Source of the DNA: Hyphococcus sp.
Lineage (GTDB): Bacteria > Pseudomonadota > Alphaproteobacteria > Caulobacterales > Parvularculaceae
Assembly (NCBI GenBank): GCA_028289605.1
Contig: JANQON010000007.1
Span: 1-64,000, forward strand
Length of the DNA: 64,000 nt
Direction: 5' to 3'
Positions within the stretch are counted from its first letter, which is position 1, and each line of letters starts with the position of its first letter. The notes under the pieces are model-generated. The model had not been told where the DNA came from, did not search any database, and was given only the letters and a program-made list of their open reading frames with translations. The position numbers were made by a program, and so were the translations under genes. Positions 51,407 to 60,298 of the stretch are shown here, one piece after another.

Positions 51407-52033
51407 CTACCTAACCCGCCGAACCAGTATGGACCGTTTCGCGGACGTCAGTCGCAGCGCGTAAGCGCCGAGCGAGCGCTTCTTTATGATGACTTCATGT
51501 ACGTCTTTGTCAGGACGAACGCGCAAGGTTTTCGTATCGCCGGACAACTGGCGCCAGATCTGGCCGTTGTCGAGTTCGATAATGAACTTTCCGCGTCTGT
51601 CCGTGGAAATTGACGTCGCCACAGCGCGCAGTTCTTTTAGCTGCTGTTCGCGATCTTCCGGGACCAGATCTTCCGCTCCGAAGCTCGCAACCGGATCGAT
51701 CGCGTCGCCGTCTGCCGGCGCCGCTTGACCCGGCGCAGGCGCCGCCGATACGGACGATGTTTCGGCTCCGTCTGGTTCGGCGTCGTTGACAGACGCGAAC
51801 GACGGAGGCTCGACGTTATCTTCCCCGGCCGGCGTCGACGCAGCGACCGCCTCCGGCTCCAGAAACGCCGTCGCACGATCGAAGCAACGCAGCCGGTCGC
51901 GCGCCTTGGTCACTTGTCGGCAGGAGGCGATCTCGCGCAACCCGTCGTCCTCCGCCGGTTGCAGCGCTAACGCCGCCTGCCCCGACGCTAGGCCGGTGAA
52001 AACAATCACAGCTGACAAAGCAAGTACTTTCAT
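51407..52033 (-). CDS. Exported protein of unknown function
   Basis: A 208-residue protein with a signal peptide (VIVFTGLASGQAALA). The mature N-terminus contains C-x14-C spacing in IASCRQVTKARDRLRCFD, a motif found in many small periplasmic proteins (C...DRLxCFD). A disordered, acidic Ala/Pro-rich middle (about 60-130) is followed by a beta-rich C-terminal module (KFIIELDNGQIWRQLSGDT). I do not recognise a named family. The genes on each side are on other transcription units. Confidence 0.65.
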   Translation of the reverse strand: MKVLALSAVIVFTGLASGQAALALQPAEDDGLREIASCRQVTKARDRLRCFDRATAFLEPEAVAASTPAGEDNVEPPSFASVNDAEPDGAETSSVSAAPAPGQAAPADGDAIDPVASFGAEDLVPEDREQQLKELRAVATSISTDRRGKFIIELDNGQIWRQLSGDTKTLRVRPDKDVHEVIIKKRSLGAYALRLTSAKRSILVRRVR

Positions 52034-52138
52034 GGTCGAGACGACGCTCCGGTTGATGCGTTCACACTATATACGCATAGCCCTACGCGAGAAGCACAGG
52101 GTGCAGACGTATTATTCGCCTGCAGGACAAAAAAAGAA

Positions 52139-52171
52139 ACAGCGCCCGGCCGAAGGACGGCCAGGCGCTGT
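52139..52171 (-). terminator. Intrinsic terminator of the TonB receptor gene
   Basis: Near-perfect inverted repeat ACAGCGCC/GGCCG with matching CGGCC/GGCGCTGT arms around a short GAAGGA loop. On the minus strand it is followed by TTTCTTTTTTTG. It lies 55 bases beyond the stop of the minus-strand TonB receptor gene. Confidence 0.88.
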
Positions 52172-52225
52172 CTGTACGCTTGCAACCGGGCCGCCCTCTC
52201 TCGGGGACGGCCCAGCGTGACCGGA

Positions 52226-55200
52226 TCAGAACTGAATGTTGATCCCGGTGAAGATGAAACGGCCGGCCAGGTCATAGTTACCCGGATAGCTGTTTGCCGA
52301 GTTGTTGCCGGTCGGCGACGGACCAAAGCCCGGCACAATCGGCGGATCAACGTCAAACACATTGTTCACGCCGGCTCGCAACTGAACATTGTCAAGCAGA
52401 TCATAGAAGAATGCGAGATCAAGATAGCTGACCGCAGGAAGCGATGCAGACGCCGACGTCGAAGGATCGACCGTCGTGATGGCGCCCGTATTCGCATCGA
52501 TTGACGCGACACGATCAACGCCGGAAACGAACCGCCACACGGCGGATACGGACAGGTCGAAGTTGGTCGTGTAAGTGGTCGTAAAGACATGGCTGTATTC
52601 GAAATTCGGATTCTGACAGTTGTCATCATAGAATCCGACGCAGTCGAATTGGCCGAAGCCCGGCAACGGCAGGGTGGAGTTTTCGAGGTAGTAGGACGCG
52701 TTGTAGTCCCAATCGAAACTACCCCACTCGCCGAAGTCGTAGCCATAAGACACGCGGCCGTCGATACCGGACACGTCGTTCGCGGCGATGTTGGTGTTGG
52801 TCGCAGCGATATTGAACGACGTCCGCGGCAGGTTCGTCAACGAACCGTCCGGCGCCCGAGTGATCAGGCTACAGAAAGTCGGATCACCCGTTTGAAGACA
52901 CGTGTTCAACGTGATCGACGGCGTGATGCCCGTGATGCGGTCTTTCAACGAAATGTTGAAATAGTCGACCGCGACCGTCAGTCCCGGCACCTGGCTCGGC
53001 GTGTAGATGGCGCCGATGGTGTAGGTGTTGGCGACTTCCGGAGACAGGTCCGGGTTACCGCCCTGCAGAATGTTCAGCTGACCGGAGTCAGGCGGAACAA
53101 GGCCGAAGAGCGCAGCCGGCAAACCGGTGTTGGCGCACTGGGCTGCTGTGGCTGTCGGCGTCGCGCTGGCGCACGGGTCAGACAGCGACGTCAGGTTGCC
53201 AACCTGCGGCAGGAACAACTCGCCGATGTTCGGCGCCCTGATCGCACGTTGATACTGGCCGCGGAGACGAACATCCGGCACCGGCGTCCATGTCAAGCCA
53301 GCAGCGAAGGTGGTCGCAGTGAAGTCGCCGCCGCTGATGCCGTTGAGAATGTCCTGCGAGGAGTAGTCAGAGTAACGGAACGCGCCGTTGATCGCCAATG
53401 ACTCGATCCCTTGCACGCCCTCGATCAGCGGAATTCTCGTTTCCATGAACAACTCCCAGACTTCTGTGGAGCCATTCGTCGGATTAACGGCGCCGCCGGC
53501 GCCGATCAGCAAGCCGCCCGCATTCGTCGCGTCAGCCTGAGTGCGCAGCTGGTCACGGCGATACTCAACGCCGAACAAGATGCTCGCGGCGTCTTCAGTC
53601 CACGGGCTTTGGACACCGTACTGTTCCAGGCTGCTCTGAATGGTGCCGCCGAAAACCGTCTGCTGAAGGCTGCCCTGCGTCAGGGTCGGCGTGTCGACAT
53701 AGGCCTGGAGACCCGGCGGGTTCTGCAGATCAGTTTGGTATGCCGACAGGAACGGCACACAAGCCGGGTCCGTGCCGTTCAGGAACGAACGACAAACCGG
53801 GTTACCCGAGCCGTCATCAACAATGTCGATGGCGCGCAGCAATTGAGTCGACGTGACCTGATTGAACTGCAAGCGCTCGAGCTTGGTGTTGGCGAACTGG
53901 CCGAAGACTTCCCAGTCCCACGTATCGAAGACCGTACCGGTGAGACCGCCGACAACGCGGAAGTTCGTCAACGTACGATCATCTGTCCGCGTACCGCCTT
54001 CAACGAAGCGACGGCGCAGCTGCGCCGGAGCGAAACCGTCGGTGGTGCCGTCTGCGACATCACGCGAAAAGACGCCGCCGCCAAGGTCGGTGCCGCAAAT
54101 GCGCGCACGCGTTTCGTCTGAAAACAGCGGGTTGTCGCAGTTCAGCATGGTGGTTGAAGAACCAAACGCAGCACTCGGCGCAATGATTTGCGGCGATTGC
54201 GACTGCGTGAACCCGAACGTCATGAACGAGCTGATATTGTCGTTGATGTCGTAATTCGCGTTGAACCCGGCATTGAAGCGCTCAACCGACCGGAGGATCG
54301 GGTTGAACGGGTTGAAGTTGAACGGGTTGTTAAAGCCGACAGTAAAGGTGTTGCCCGTATCATCGAGCGACAAGGCCTGCGACACGACCGGGTTGCCCAT
54401 AGCGTCGAGCAGCGTGTTCCCCATGGCGTCAACAAGCGGGATCGGGTTGTTCATCCCATCCAGCAACGCCGGAATGAAGAACGTCGTCGGGAACGGACCC
54501 TGGTTAGAACCGAGGCAGGTCCGGCCCGCCGCGGTCGGCGCCTCGATGAGCGCACATTGTGAGAAATCCCGTTCGCCTTGTTGCAGGCCGTTGTTTCTCA
54601 GATAACGGAAATACGCCGTGACATTGCCGCGACCGCCATCAATGTTGGCGCCCATCAAGCCGCTGATGTCCCATGTCTCGTTGCCCGTGGTCGCTCCGGT
54701 AACCGGCGTCTCGCCAGAAGCGAGCAGAGCCGCTTGCGCGAACTCGGTGCCGTTGCCCGACTGGTTGAACCCGAACTGGCCGTCGAGTTCAAAGCCCTCG
54801 AAGTCCTTTTTCATGATGAAGTTGGCGACGCCGGCGATAGCGTCAGAACCGTAAACCGCGGATGCGCCGCCGGTAACGATTTCAACGCGCTCAATCAGCG
54901 GAGCCGGCACCAGGTTCACGTCAGAGGCGAAACCGCCCTGGGTGGGCGAACCGTAAGGCAGGCGTTTGCCGTCAACGAGCACAAGAGTCCGGGTTTCGCC
55001 AAGACCGCGCAGGTTGATTGTCGATGTGCCGTTGGCGCCGTTCGCAAAGCCCGTATTTTGCGAATTCAGTCCCGGCGAGATTTGCGGCAGCGTATTCAAC
55101 AGGTCGATCGTGTCTGTTGTACCGCGGATATCAAACGCTTCCGACCCGACCGTCGACACCGGGCTGGTTGCTTCAAGGTTGGCGTCCTTCAGACGAGAAC

Positions 55201-55327
55201 CCGTCACGATAACGATGTCGTCCAGATCATCGTCGTCTTGCGCCAAAACAGGCGATGTCGCAGCGAAAGCCGCCCCCGTGAGCACTGTTGTACGCAACAG
55301 GCGCGCCATAAAGTGTGAGCTTTTCAT
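52226..55327 (-). CDS. TonB-dependent receptor, large
   Basis: A 1033-residue outer-membrane receptor. A signal peptide (LLRTTVLTGAAFAATSPVLAQ) precedes an acidic stretch and TonB-box-like DIVIVTGSRL. The plug has the patterns LLNTLPQISPG, TLVLVDGKRLPYGS and IERVEIVTGGASAVYGSDAI. The long barrel ends ...AGRFIFTGINIQF with a terminal Phe. It resembles the large receptors of marine alphaproteobacteria and xanthomonads used for complex organic substrates, without a recognisable siderophore-type name. A triple 24-base repeat lies inside (54390-54467). Upstream on the same strand are a 2OG-oxygenase and an unknown gene. Confidence 0.9.
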   Translation of the reverse strand: MKSSHFMARLLRTTVLTGAAFAATSPVLAQDDDDLDDIVIVTGSRLKDANLEATSPVSTVGSEAFDIRGTTDTIDLLNTLPQISPGLNSQNTGFANGANGTSTINLRGLGETRTLVLVDGKRLPYGSPTQGGFASDVNLVPAPLIERVEIVTGGASAVYGSDAIAGVANFIMKKDFEGFELDGQFGFNQSGNGTEFAQAALLASGETPVTGATTGNETWDISGLMGANIDGGRGNVTAYFRYLRNNGLQQGERDFSQCALIEAPTAAGRTCLGSNQGPFPTTFFIPALLDGMNNPIPLVDAMGNTLLDAMGNPVVSQALSLDDTGNTFTVGFNNPFNFNPFNPILRSVERFNAGFNANYDINDNISSFMTFGFTQSQSPQIIAPSAAFGSSTTMLNCDNPLFSDETRARICGTDLGGGVFSRDVADGTTDGFAPAQLRRRFVEGGTRTDDRTLTNFRVVGGLTGTVFDTWDWEVFGQFANTKLERLQFNQVTSTQLLRAIDIVDDGSGNPVCRSFLNGTDPACVPFLSAYQTDLQNPPGLQAYVDTPTLTQGSLQQTVFGGTIQSSLEQYGVQSPWTEDAASILFGVEYRRDQLRTQADATNAGGLLIGAGGAVNPTNGSTEVWELFMETRIPLIEGVQGIESLAINGAFRYSDYSSQDILNGISGGDFTATTFAAGLTWTPVPDVRLRGQYQRAIRAPNIGELFLPQVGNLTSLSDPCASATPTATAAQCANTGLPAALFGLVPPDSGQLNILQGGNPDLSPEVANTYTIGAIYTPSQVPGLTVAVDYFNISLKDRITGITPSITLNTCLQTGDPTFCSLITRAPDGSLTNLPRTSFNIAATNTNIAANDVSGIDGRVSYGYDFGEWGSFDWDYNASYYLENSTLPLPGFGQFDCVGFYDDNCQNPNFEYSHVFTTTYTTNFDLSVSAVWRFVSGVDRVASIDANTGAITTVDPSTSASASLPAVSYLDLAFFYDLLDNVQLRAGVNNVFDVDPPIVPGFGPSPTGNNSANSYPGNYDLAGRFIFTGINIQF
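54390..54467 (-). repeat. Three imperfect in-frame 24-base repeats in TonB receptor gene
   Basis: Units at 54390-54413, 54414-54437 and 54444-54467 share a GGGTTGnnCATnnCATC-like core and encode LLDAMGNP, LVDAMGNT and LLDGMNNP on the minus strand, with two codons (IP) between the second and third. The unit length keeps the reading frame, so expansion or loss would lengthen or shorten an extracellular loop without breaking the gene. Confidence 0.75.
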
Positions 55328-55779
55328 GCTCGTCCCTCCATCAAATCAATGCGACGATCGAGACCAGCAAAACTGCTCACTATCGCCGAACCATGCGGAG
55401 GCCCTCGCTATCAGCGATATGCGAAGACCAAATTTGATGACAATATGACGACCAAAGACAGCAGTGCTGTTCTCGCCGCCGGCCCCTCCGGTAGCCTCTC
55501 GCTATTGTCGAAAAAACGAAAGGGCAATTTGGACCTGATCTGCGCCCATACAGATCGTTATGGTGCGGACGCTAGGGGTTTCTGCACAAAACCGTCAACC
55601 GCGAATGTCCGTGAAAAAGCTGACATTTTCTGACCGTTCCTTTTTGGCAACAGGTATTTCGGTCAAATTTAGGAACCGGTAAGATCGGTAAACAAAGTAT
55701 TAAGCCCGTCGGCGCGCACGGCTTCATTTCGCAATTGCGATAGCCGAGATCAGACTTACCGGCGCCGCGGCTGGCGCAT
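55328..55779. other. Intergenic region, no gene seen
   Basis: About 450 bases between the TonB receptor start and the TPR/2OG gene stop. The short open frame at 55349-55633 has no recognisable features. The half nearest 55327 should hold the receptor promoter, but I find no clear consensus hexamers or operator. A GGGACGAG ribosome-binding site precedes the receptor ATG. Confidence 0.5.
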
Positions 55780-57189
55780 TCAGGCGCGGCCCTCAGAAGG
55801 CGCAAAGTCCGCCGCCACCGTCAGTCTCGGCGCGCCTTTTGAGAATGAAACGGTGCCGTGCCACATATAAGAAGGAAACACGACCAGTTTTCCCGCTTCG
55901 GGCCTGACAAACCGTTCCGGTCCGAGAGAGGGAGAGGTCGCACAGCCTGGTTCGCCGAATTTCAGCCAGCCCGCATGCGGATGTTCCGGGTCCTCGGCGG
56001 GCGGATGAATATGACACGCAGAGGAGAGCCACCCTTCCGGGTGCACGTGATTGACGTGGAAGCCATTCGGCGGAAGCAGTACGGACCATGCGTCCAAAAG
56101 CGCGCAGCCGCCTCTTAGCCGGCGTCTGAGGGGATCCTCACCTGGCCCGAGTCGGCCCGCATATTCATGCAGAGGCCCGTCGACGGCGCAGGCGAAGGCG
56201 CGCATGGCGGGATTCTCCGACTTGGTAATTGACGCAATCTGACTGCCGTTCCGGACTGATAGAAAGAAAGGGTGCTGTCGAAAACAATGCGCTTCGGTGA
56301 GCGCGCCGGCGAGTTCGTCCAAATAAGCGTCCAACGTCGACCATCCCGGGGGCGTATCCAAATACGCCGACCAGACCATCGAGTCATAGTCGAACACCGC
56401 GTGGTAGCGCTCATCCTCGCGCATTCTCCAAGCCGTCGCCTGGAGAGCGACAAAGTACTGATTGTCAGGCTGCGCCGCCCTGAGCCTGTCAATCACCGCG
56501 AGCGCGGCGTCGGCGGCGCCGTTGGCGAGCAAGGCTGTTACATAGACCGCGGCCACATCATGTTCGTCCGGCGCTGCACGGTACGCGAGCGCCGCAAACT
56601 CAAGCGCCGGGGCGAAGTCTTTACAGGCGAGCGCCGCCCTAGCGGCGTAATGACATATTTGCGGGTGACGCCCGGTGCTTGCCGCAAGTCCCTCCAGAAT
56701 CTCAAACTGCGTTTGAGGATCGCCCATCTGTCCTCTGATTTCCGCCCGCATCACCTGCAGGCTGAGGTCGCCCGGCTGCTGCTGGATTGCGGCGAGGAGC
56801 GCGGCCTCGGACTTTGCGGAATCGCCGGTCCGCATCCAGACAAGTTGCGCTAACTCGCGGTGCGCCATCGCTTCGGAAGGATTCTTCGATATTACCTGCC
56901 GGTAGGCGGCCTCAGCTGCATCTAGGTTGAGAAGCCCGGCAAGAGCGCGCGCGTGCACAAGGTGTGCTTCATATCGGTCAAGGCCCTTGGATATGGCGCA
57001 CGCCGCGATTTCGGCAGCTTCCGCATTCTGTCCGACGTCGCCTAGCGTCGCCGCGAGGTCATGCTGATAGAGTAAATTGTCGGGCGCCCGCGCTGCGGCG
57101 ATGCGCCAGACATCAATGGCTTCATCCAGTCGGCCCGCCTTTTTGAGCGCTTGCGCTCTGCCAACGATCGCCTCAATTGGCTCTGTCAT
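55780..57189 (-). CDS. TPR-repeat protein with C-terminal 2OG-Fe(II) oxygenase domain
   Basis: A 469-residue cytoplasmic-looking protein. The first half (about 5-260) is a run of TPR helices (AQALKKAGRLDEAIDVWRIA, AEAAYRQVISKNPSEAMAH). The C-terminal part (about 370-465) is of the putative 2OG-Fe(II) oxygenase type: the metal ligands are likely in FHVNHVHPEGWLSS and MWHGTVSF, with the 2OG-binding Arg in APRLTVAADF. Similar TPR-oxygenase proteins lie beside TonB receptors in Caulobacterales and related marine bacteria. Substrate unknown. It is probably co-transcribed with the gene at 57237-58025, 47 bases upstream. Confidence 0.78.
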   Translation of the reverse strand: MTEPIEAIVGRAQALKKAGRLDEAIDVWRIAAARAPDNLLYQHDLAATLGDVGQNAEAAEIAACAISKGLDRYEAHLVHARALAGLLNLDAAEAAYRQVISKNPSEAMAHRELAQLVWMRTGDSAKSEAALLAAIQQQPGDLSLQVMRAEIRGQMGDPQTQFEILEGLAASTGRHPQICHYAARAALACKDFAPALEFAALAYRAAPDEHDVAAVYVTALLANGAADAALAVIDRLRAAQPDNQYFVALQATAWRMREDERYHAVFDYDSMVWSAYLDTPPGWSTLDAYLDELAGALTEAHCFRQHPFFLSVRNGSQIASITKSENPAMRAFACAVDGPLHEYAGRLGPGEDPLRRRLRGGCALLDAWSVLLPPNGFHVNHVHPEGWLSSACHIHPPAEDPEHPHAGWLKFGEPGCATSPSLGPERFVRPEAGKLVVFPSYMWHGTVSFSKGAPRLTVAADFAPSEGRA

Positions 57190-57236
57190 GATGATTAGCC
57201 GGTTCTCCGCGGCGCCCGATTCGGACAGTGACAGCT

Positions 57237-58025
57237 TTACTCTTTTTTAGCACGCACAAGCGTCGGCGGACGCAGGCGCTGCGCCTCTGAAAAAAGCGAA
57301 TAGGTTCTGCTCACAAACTTTGAGACATCGGAAATATCAGAAATATACTTTTCGAGTTCCGGCGTGATTTCCTGTTCCACAAGGCGTACTCGAGCGGACG
57401 GATTTTCGGTTTCAAAGCGAACATAAAACCACGGTTCGCCGCGCTTCAGTTTCAGCGGCCGCGTCACATCGTACCACTCAAAACCCCAGCTCACAGGCCG
57501 CGGCCAGATGTGGATGGGAAATCGCCCGCCCATCTGCACGCCGGGCCGCGGCTCGGGGAAATAGTGAAGATAGGGCGCGGTCTGTACGATGAAGCAAGGA
57601 TCGTCAGCAACGAAAATGTAAGGAGACAGAAATTGAATAAGCGGCCGATCGGGGTGCCGCCATTCCTGCTGCGGATGCAGCCGTAGCAATTCCTGCAGCC
57701 CGCTTGCGGTGATGCCGGATTGGTCGCCGTTTGCGTCCTGCAGCGACATGCCGCCGTTCGCTTGACGCACAAAATGCAGTTCGACGTCGATAGGCGACGG
57801 GATAACGAAGTGGCGGCGATCAAAATCAACGGCTGCAGGACAGTGTTGCACCGACTTTGACGAGGCCGCTTTCGGGTCGTCCCGGGAAAAGAGTTTGGGC
57901 GCGGAAAACAACACGGATGTCTGCGTTGTCCGCGCAAGCCAACCGACCGTTATGGTGCGCTTGCCGCCCAGTCTTTCCGCGTCCCGAGCGCCCTGTTCCT
58001 CCGCAAAAATCTCGTCCCAGCTCAT
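57237..58025 (-). CDS. Conserved-looking protein of unknown function
   Basis: A 262-residue soluble protein with no signal peptide or membrane helix. It is rich in aromatic residues and prolines, for example FIVQTAPYLHYFPEPRPGV, RFPIHIWPRPVSWGFEWYDV and EPWFYVRFETENPSARVRLV, and contains a CPAAVDFDRRHFVIPSP stretch. I do not recognise the family. Its position upstream of the TPR-oxygenase and TonB receptor suggests a shared role in handling an imported compound; this is context only. Confidence 0.6.
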   Translation of the reverse strand: MSWDEIFAEEQGARDAERLGGKRTITVGWLARTTQTSVLFSAPKLFSRDDPKAASSKSVQHCPAAVDFDRRHFVIPSPIDVELHFVRQANGGMSLQDANGDQSGITASGLQELLRLHPQQEWRHPDRPLIQFLSPYIFVADDPCFIVQTAPYLHYFPEPRPGVQMGGRFPIHIWPRPVSWGFEWYDVTRPLKLKRGEPWFYVRFETENPSARVRLVEQEITPELEKYISDISDVSKFVSRTYSLFSEAQRLRPPTLVRAKKE

Positions 58026-58692
58026 TCCAATATTGATTCCCTTGCACTGAGCAACGCCGCGCGAGCGCGACCCGCCGCCCCGACATCACGCTCATCGTGT
58101 CCAAAGATAAATAGCACCGCCGCACGTCGCGACAACGAGGCGGCGTGGATTAGAGCTTCACAAGCCAGCATGCACCGCACCCAAAGGCGCGCCCCTCCCG
58201 GCTTTTGCCTTTGCGGGTAAGACATCCACGCCCACGCGCCACCTCATTTCAAATTAGCACGGAAACGGACAATGTGGCATCAGCGCAACACGAGAATCCG
58301 CGATATGGCAAGGAAATGCGGTTAACCGGTTAATCCCGCGCCGCAATTGCCGCTTGCTCGGCGGCGGATTTTCGGATTACGATCCTTGGTGTGAGCCGGG
58401 AAGCAATTGGGCGTTACTTCCCAGCTCACGGGTAAGATGAACATAAGGCACCGGAGGGAGCCCGCTGTTCGATCAGTAGACAACCGTCGCGGAAGACTCC
58501 TCAATCCTTTGGCGAGATTTTTGCGACGCTGTGAGCCGCCCTGGCGGCGAACTGATCGTTAAAGTGCGGGCAAGGTGACTTTTTATCCGGTTTTCTGGAT
58601 ATCGGCCGCCTTGCCGGGACGGACCCAGCGTCCGTCAACCGGAGGCGATGCTTGGTTGTGACAAAGACGCATCTACTGTGCGGGAACTGGCC
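58026..58692. other. Long intergenic region upstream of the ECF sigma gene
   Basis: No convincing gene is seen in these 667 bases. Two features stand out: a perfect 12-base palindrome TTAACCGGTTAA at 58322-58333, and a structured segment at 58566-58616 described separately. The rest shows nothing I can name; short minus-strand frames here lack family features or ribosome-binding sites. Confidence 0.5.
58566..58616 (+). other. Nested stem-loops in leader of ECF sigma gene
   Basis: Outer stem GGCAAGG (58569-58575) with CCTTGCC (58609-58615), and inner stem TATCC (58584-58588) with GGATA (58597-58601), ending about 77 bases before the sigma-factor ATG. Could be a structured 5' leader, a weak terminator without T-run, or a protein-binding dyad. 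Confidence 0.4.
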
Positions 58693-59229
58693 ATGACGCC
58701 AGAACAAACCGCAAAACTTGAGACCGCCATTCGTGAAAACGAAGGCGTTCTCGTGAAATGGCTTACCCGCAGGCTCGGAGACCCCGACGCTGCGGGCGAC
58801 GTCGCGCAATCGGTCTTTCTGCGCGTCTGGAGCTATGCTGAGACAGCGATTGTCACGAATCCCAAGGCGCTGCTTTTCAAAACGGCGGGAAACCTCGCCG
58901 TTAACGAAATGAAGCGTCGGAACACTTTCAATCGCAGACACATCATGCCATCCGAAAACGACGACGACGACGCAATTAAGAACATTGCGGCCGCGGGACC
59001 CAATCCTGAAAAACAAACAAGCTTGCGCCAGGACGTAAAGAAAACGCTGGATGCTATCGCCGCGCTGCCTGAGCCGGCTCGAACAGCGTTTCAAATGAGC
59101 CGGTTCGATGGGCTCAGCTATCGGGAGATCGCCAAGCGTATGAAAGTTTCCGAAAGCAGCGTTGAGAAATACATGATCCTTGCGCTGAAAGAATTGCGCA
59201 AAGCGCTCAGTGAAGACCAATCCAGTTGA
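58693..59229 (+). CDS. ECF sigma-70 family factor, FecI-like
   Basis: A 178-residue extracytoplasmic-function sigma factor. Region 2 includes DVAQSVFLRVWSY with the following FKTAGNLAVNEMKRRN; region 4 includes LPEPARTAFQMSRFDGLSYR and the recognition helix AKRMKVSESSVEKYM. ATG 58693 is preferred over the longer frame because it begins shortly before region 2. It overlaps or abuts the fecR-like gene and, by family logic, is controlled by that protein and by the STN-type receptor that follows. Confidence 0.9.
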   Translation: MTPEQTAKLETAIRENEGVLVKWLTRRLGDPDAAGDVAQSVFLRVWSYAETAIVTNPKALLFKTAGNLAVNEMKRRNTFNRRHIMPSENDDDDAIKNIAAAGPNPEKQTSLRQDVKKTLDAIAALPEPARTAFQMSRFDGLSYREIAKRMKVSESSVEKYMILALKELRKALSEDQSS

Positions 59230-59302
59230 AGTAACCCAGTATAGAGACCCGGCGGTAAGGGACTCCCGCCGGCCAGTAATGAAAGGACGCGGGGCGCCGC
59301 AT

Positions 59303-60298
59303 ATGACAACCAACAACAGCTCAGCCGTCGAACTCGCCAGAATTGACGACGCCGCAGCCGCATGGGCGGCGCGGCGCTTGTCTGGCGATTTTACGAAGCG
59401 CGATCAAGTCGAATTCGACGCATGGCTGGCCGCGGACGCAAGACATGCGCCGGCCGTGCGAGAGTATCTCGCGATCGCAGACCAAAGCGCCCTTGCCGCG
59501 GCCGCCGCGGGCAAGCGATCAGCCGCAAATGACAGCATGGACCGAGGTCGGCCGCTTTCGCGTCGTCGATGGCTCATCGCCGGACCAGCCATCGCCGCGT
59601 CGTTGGCGGCAGCGTTGGTTTTATCGTCCGTCGTCGATCGAGGCGCGCCTGTAGCAGAACAATATGCGACCGCTAAGGGCGATACGCTAAACGTTGACCT
59701 CCCGGACGGAAGCGTCGTCACACTCAACACAGATACCGCGATTACGGTTTCTTTCGAAGCAGACCGAAGAATTGTGTCTCTTGATCGCGGAGAAGCTTTT
59801 TTTGATGTCGCACACGACAAATCGGCGCCTTTCGTCGTTGAGGCGGACAATGCGGAAGTAACCGTGCTTGGAACGTCGTTCACGTTGCGCTCGGCGATCG
59901 ACAGAGCGATCATTTGCGTTCACGACGGAACGGTCGCGGTGAAGCCGCAAGCGCTGTCCAAACGCGGCAGCCTCGTGCGCCTTGGCGCCGGCGAACAAGT
60001 CGCCATCAACGATTCCGGCGAAGCAAGCCAGATTCGGGAGTTTGCACCCAGCGAAGCTGCAACCTGGCGTCGCGGCTATTTGATGTTCGACCAAACGCCA
60101 TTGTCGAATGTGATCGAAGAGGTCAACCGGTATTTTGAAACGCAAATCACGCTCGGCGATCCAGCTTTAGGCGACGCCCCCGTCAGTGGGCGGATTGAAA
60201 TTTCGGACCAGGCGGTCGCTGTTCGCGCACTCAGCGTCGCGCTTTCGCTACAAGCTGAAGTCGATGATTCTTTCATTGTTTTGAAGTCGGATGATTAG
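59303..60298 (+). CDS. FecR-family anti-sigma/sigma regulator
   Basis: A 331-residue inner-membrane signal relay. The N-terminal DUF4880-like part (WAARRLSGDFTKRDQVEFDAW and DARHAPAVREYL) binds the sigma factor; a transmembrane helix (AIAASLAAALVLSSVV) follows near residue 95; the periplasmic FecR domain has GDTLNVDLPDGSVVTLNTDT and EAFFDVAHDKSAPFVVEA; the C-terminal domain has FDQTPLSNVIEEVNRYFETQ, an STN-like fold that contacts the receptor. ATG 59303 is chosen; upstream in-frame starts exist at 59279 and 59210. It overlaps the receptor start by eight bases. Confidence 0.9.
   Translation: MTTNNSSAVELARIDDAAAAWAARRLSGDFTKRDQVEFDAWLAADARHAPAVREYLAIADQSALAAAAAGKRSAANDSMDRGRPLSRRRWLIAGPAIAASLAAALVLSSVVDRGAPVAEQYATAKGDTLNVDLPDGSVVTLNTDTAITVSFEADRRIVSLDRGEAFFDVAHDKSAPFVVEADNAEVTVLGTSFTLRSAIDRAIICVHDGTVAVKPQALSKRGSLVRLGAGEQVAINDSGEASQIREFAPSEAATWRRGYLMFDQTPLSNVIEEVNRYFETQITLGDPALGDAPVSGRIEISDQAVAVRALSVALSLQAEVDDSFIVLKSDD

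Noticed and set aside
52589-55318. Several long plus-strand frames opposite the TonB receptor
   Set aside because: Low-complexity Arg-rich products, no ribosome-binding sites, and the minus-strand frame is a clear receptor.
55349-55633. 94-codon plus-strand frame upstream of the TonB receptor
   Set aside because: No recognisable motif, no ribosome-binding site, and unremarkable composition; kept only as intergenic DNA.
58501-59316. 271-codon minus-strand frame over the sigma-factor gene
   Set aside because: It lies opposite a well-defined ECF sigma factor and shows no family features.
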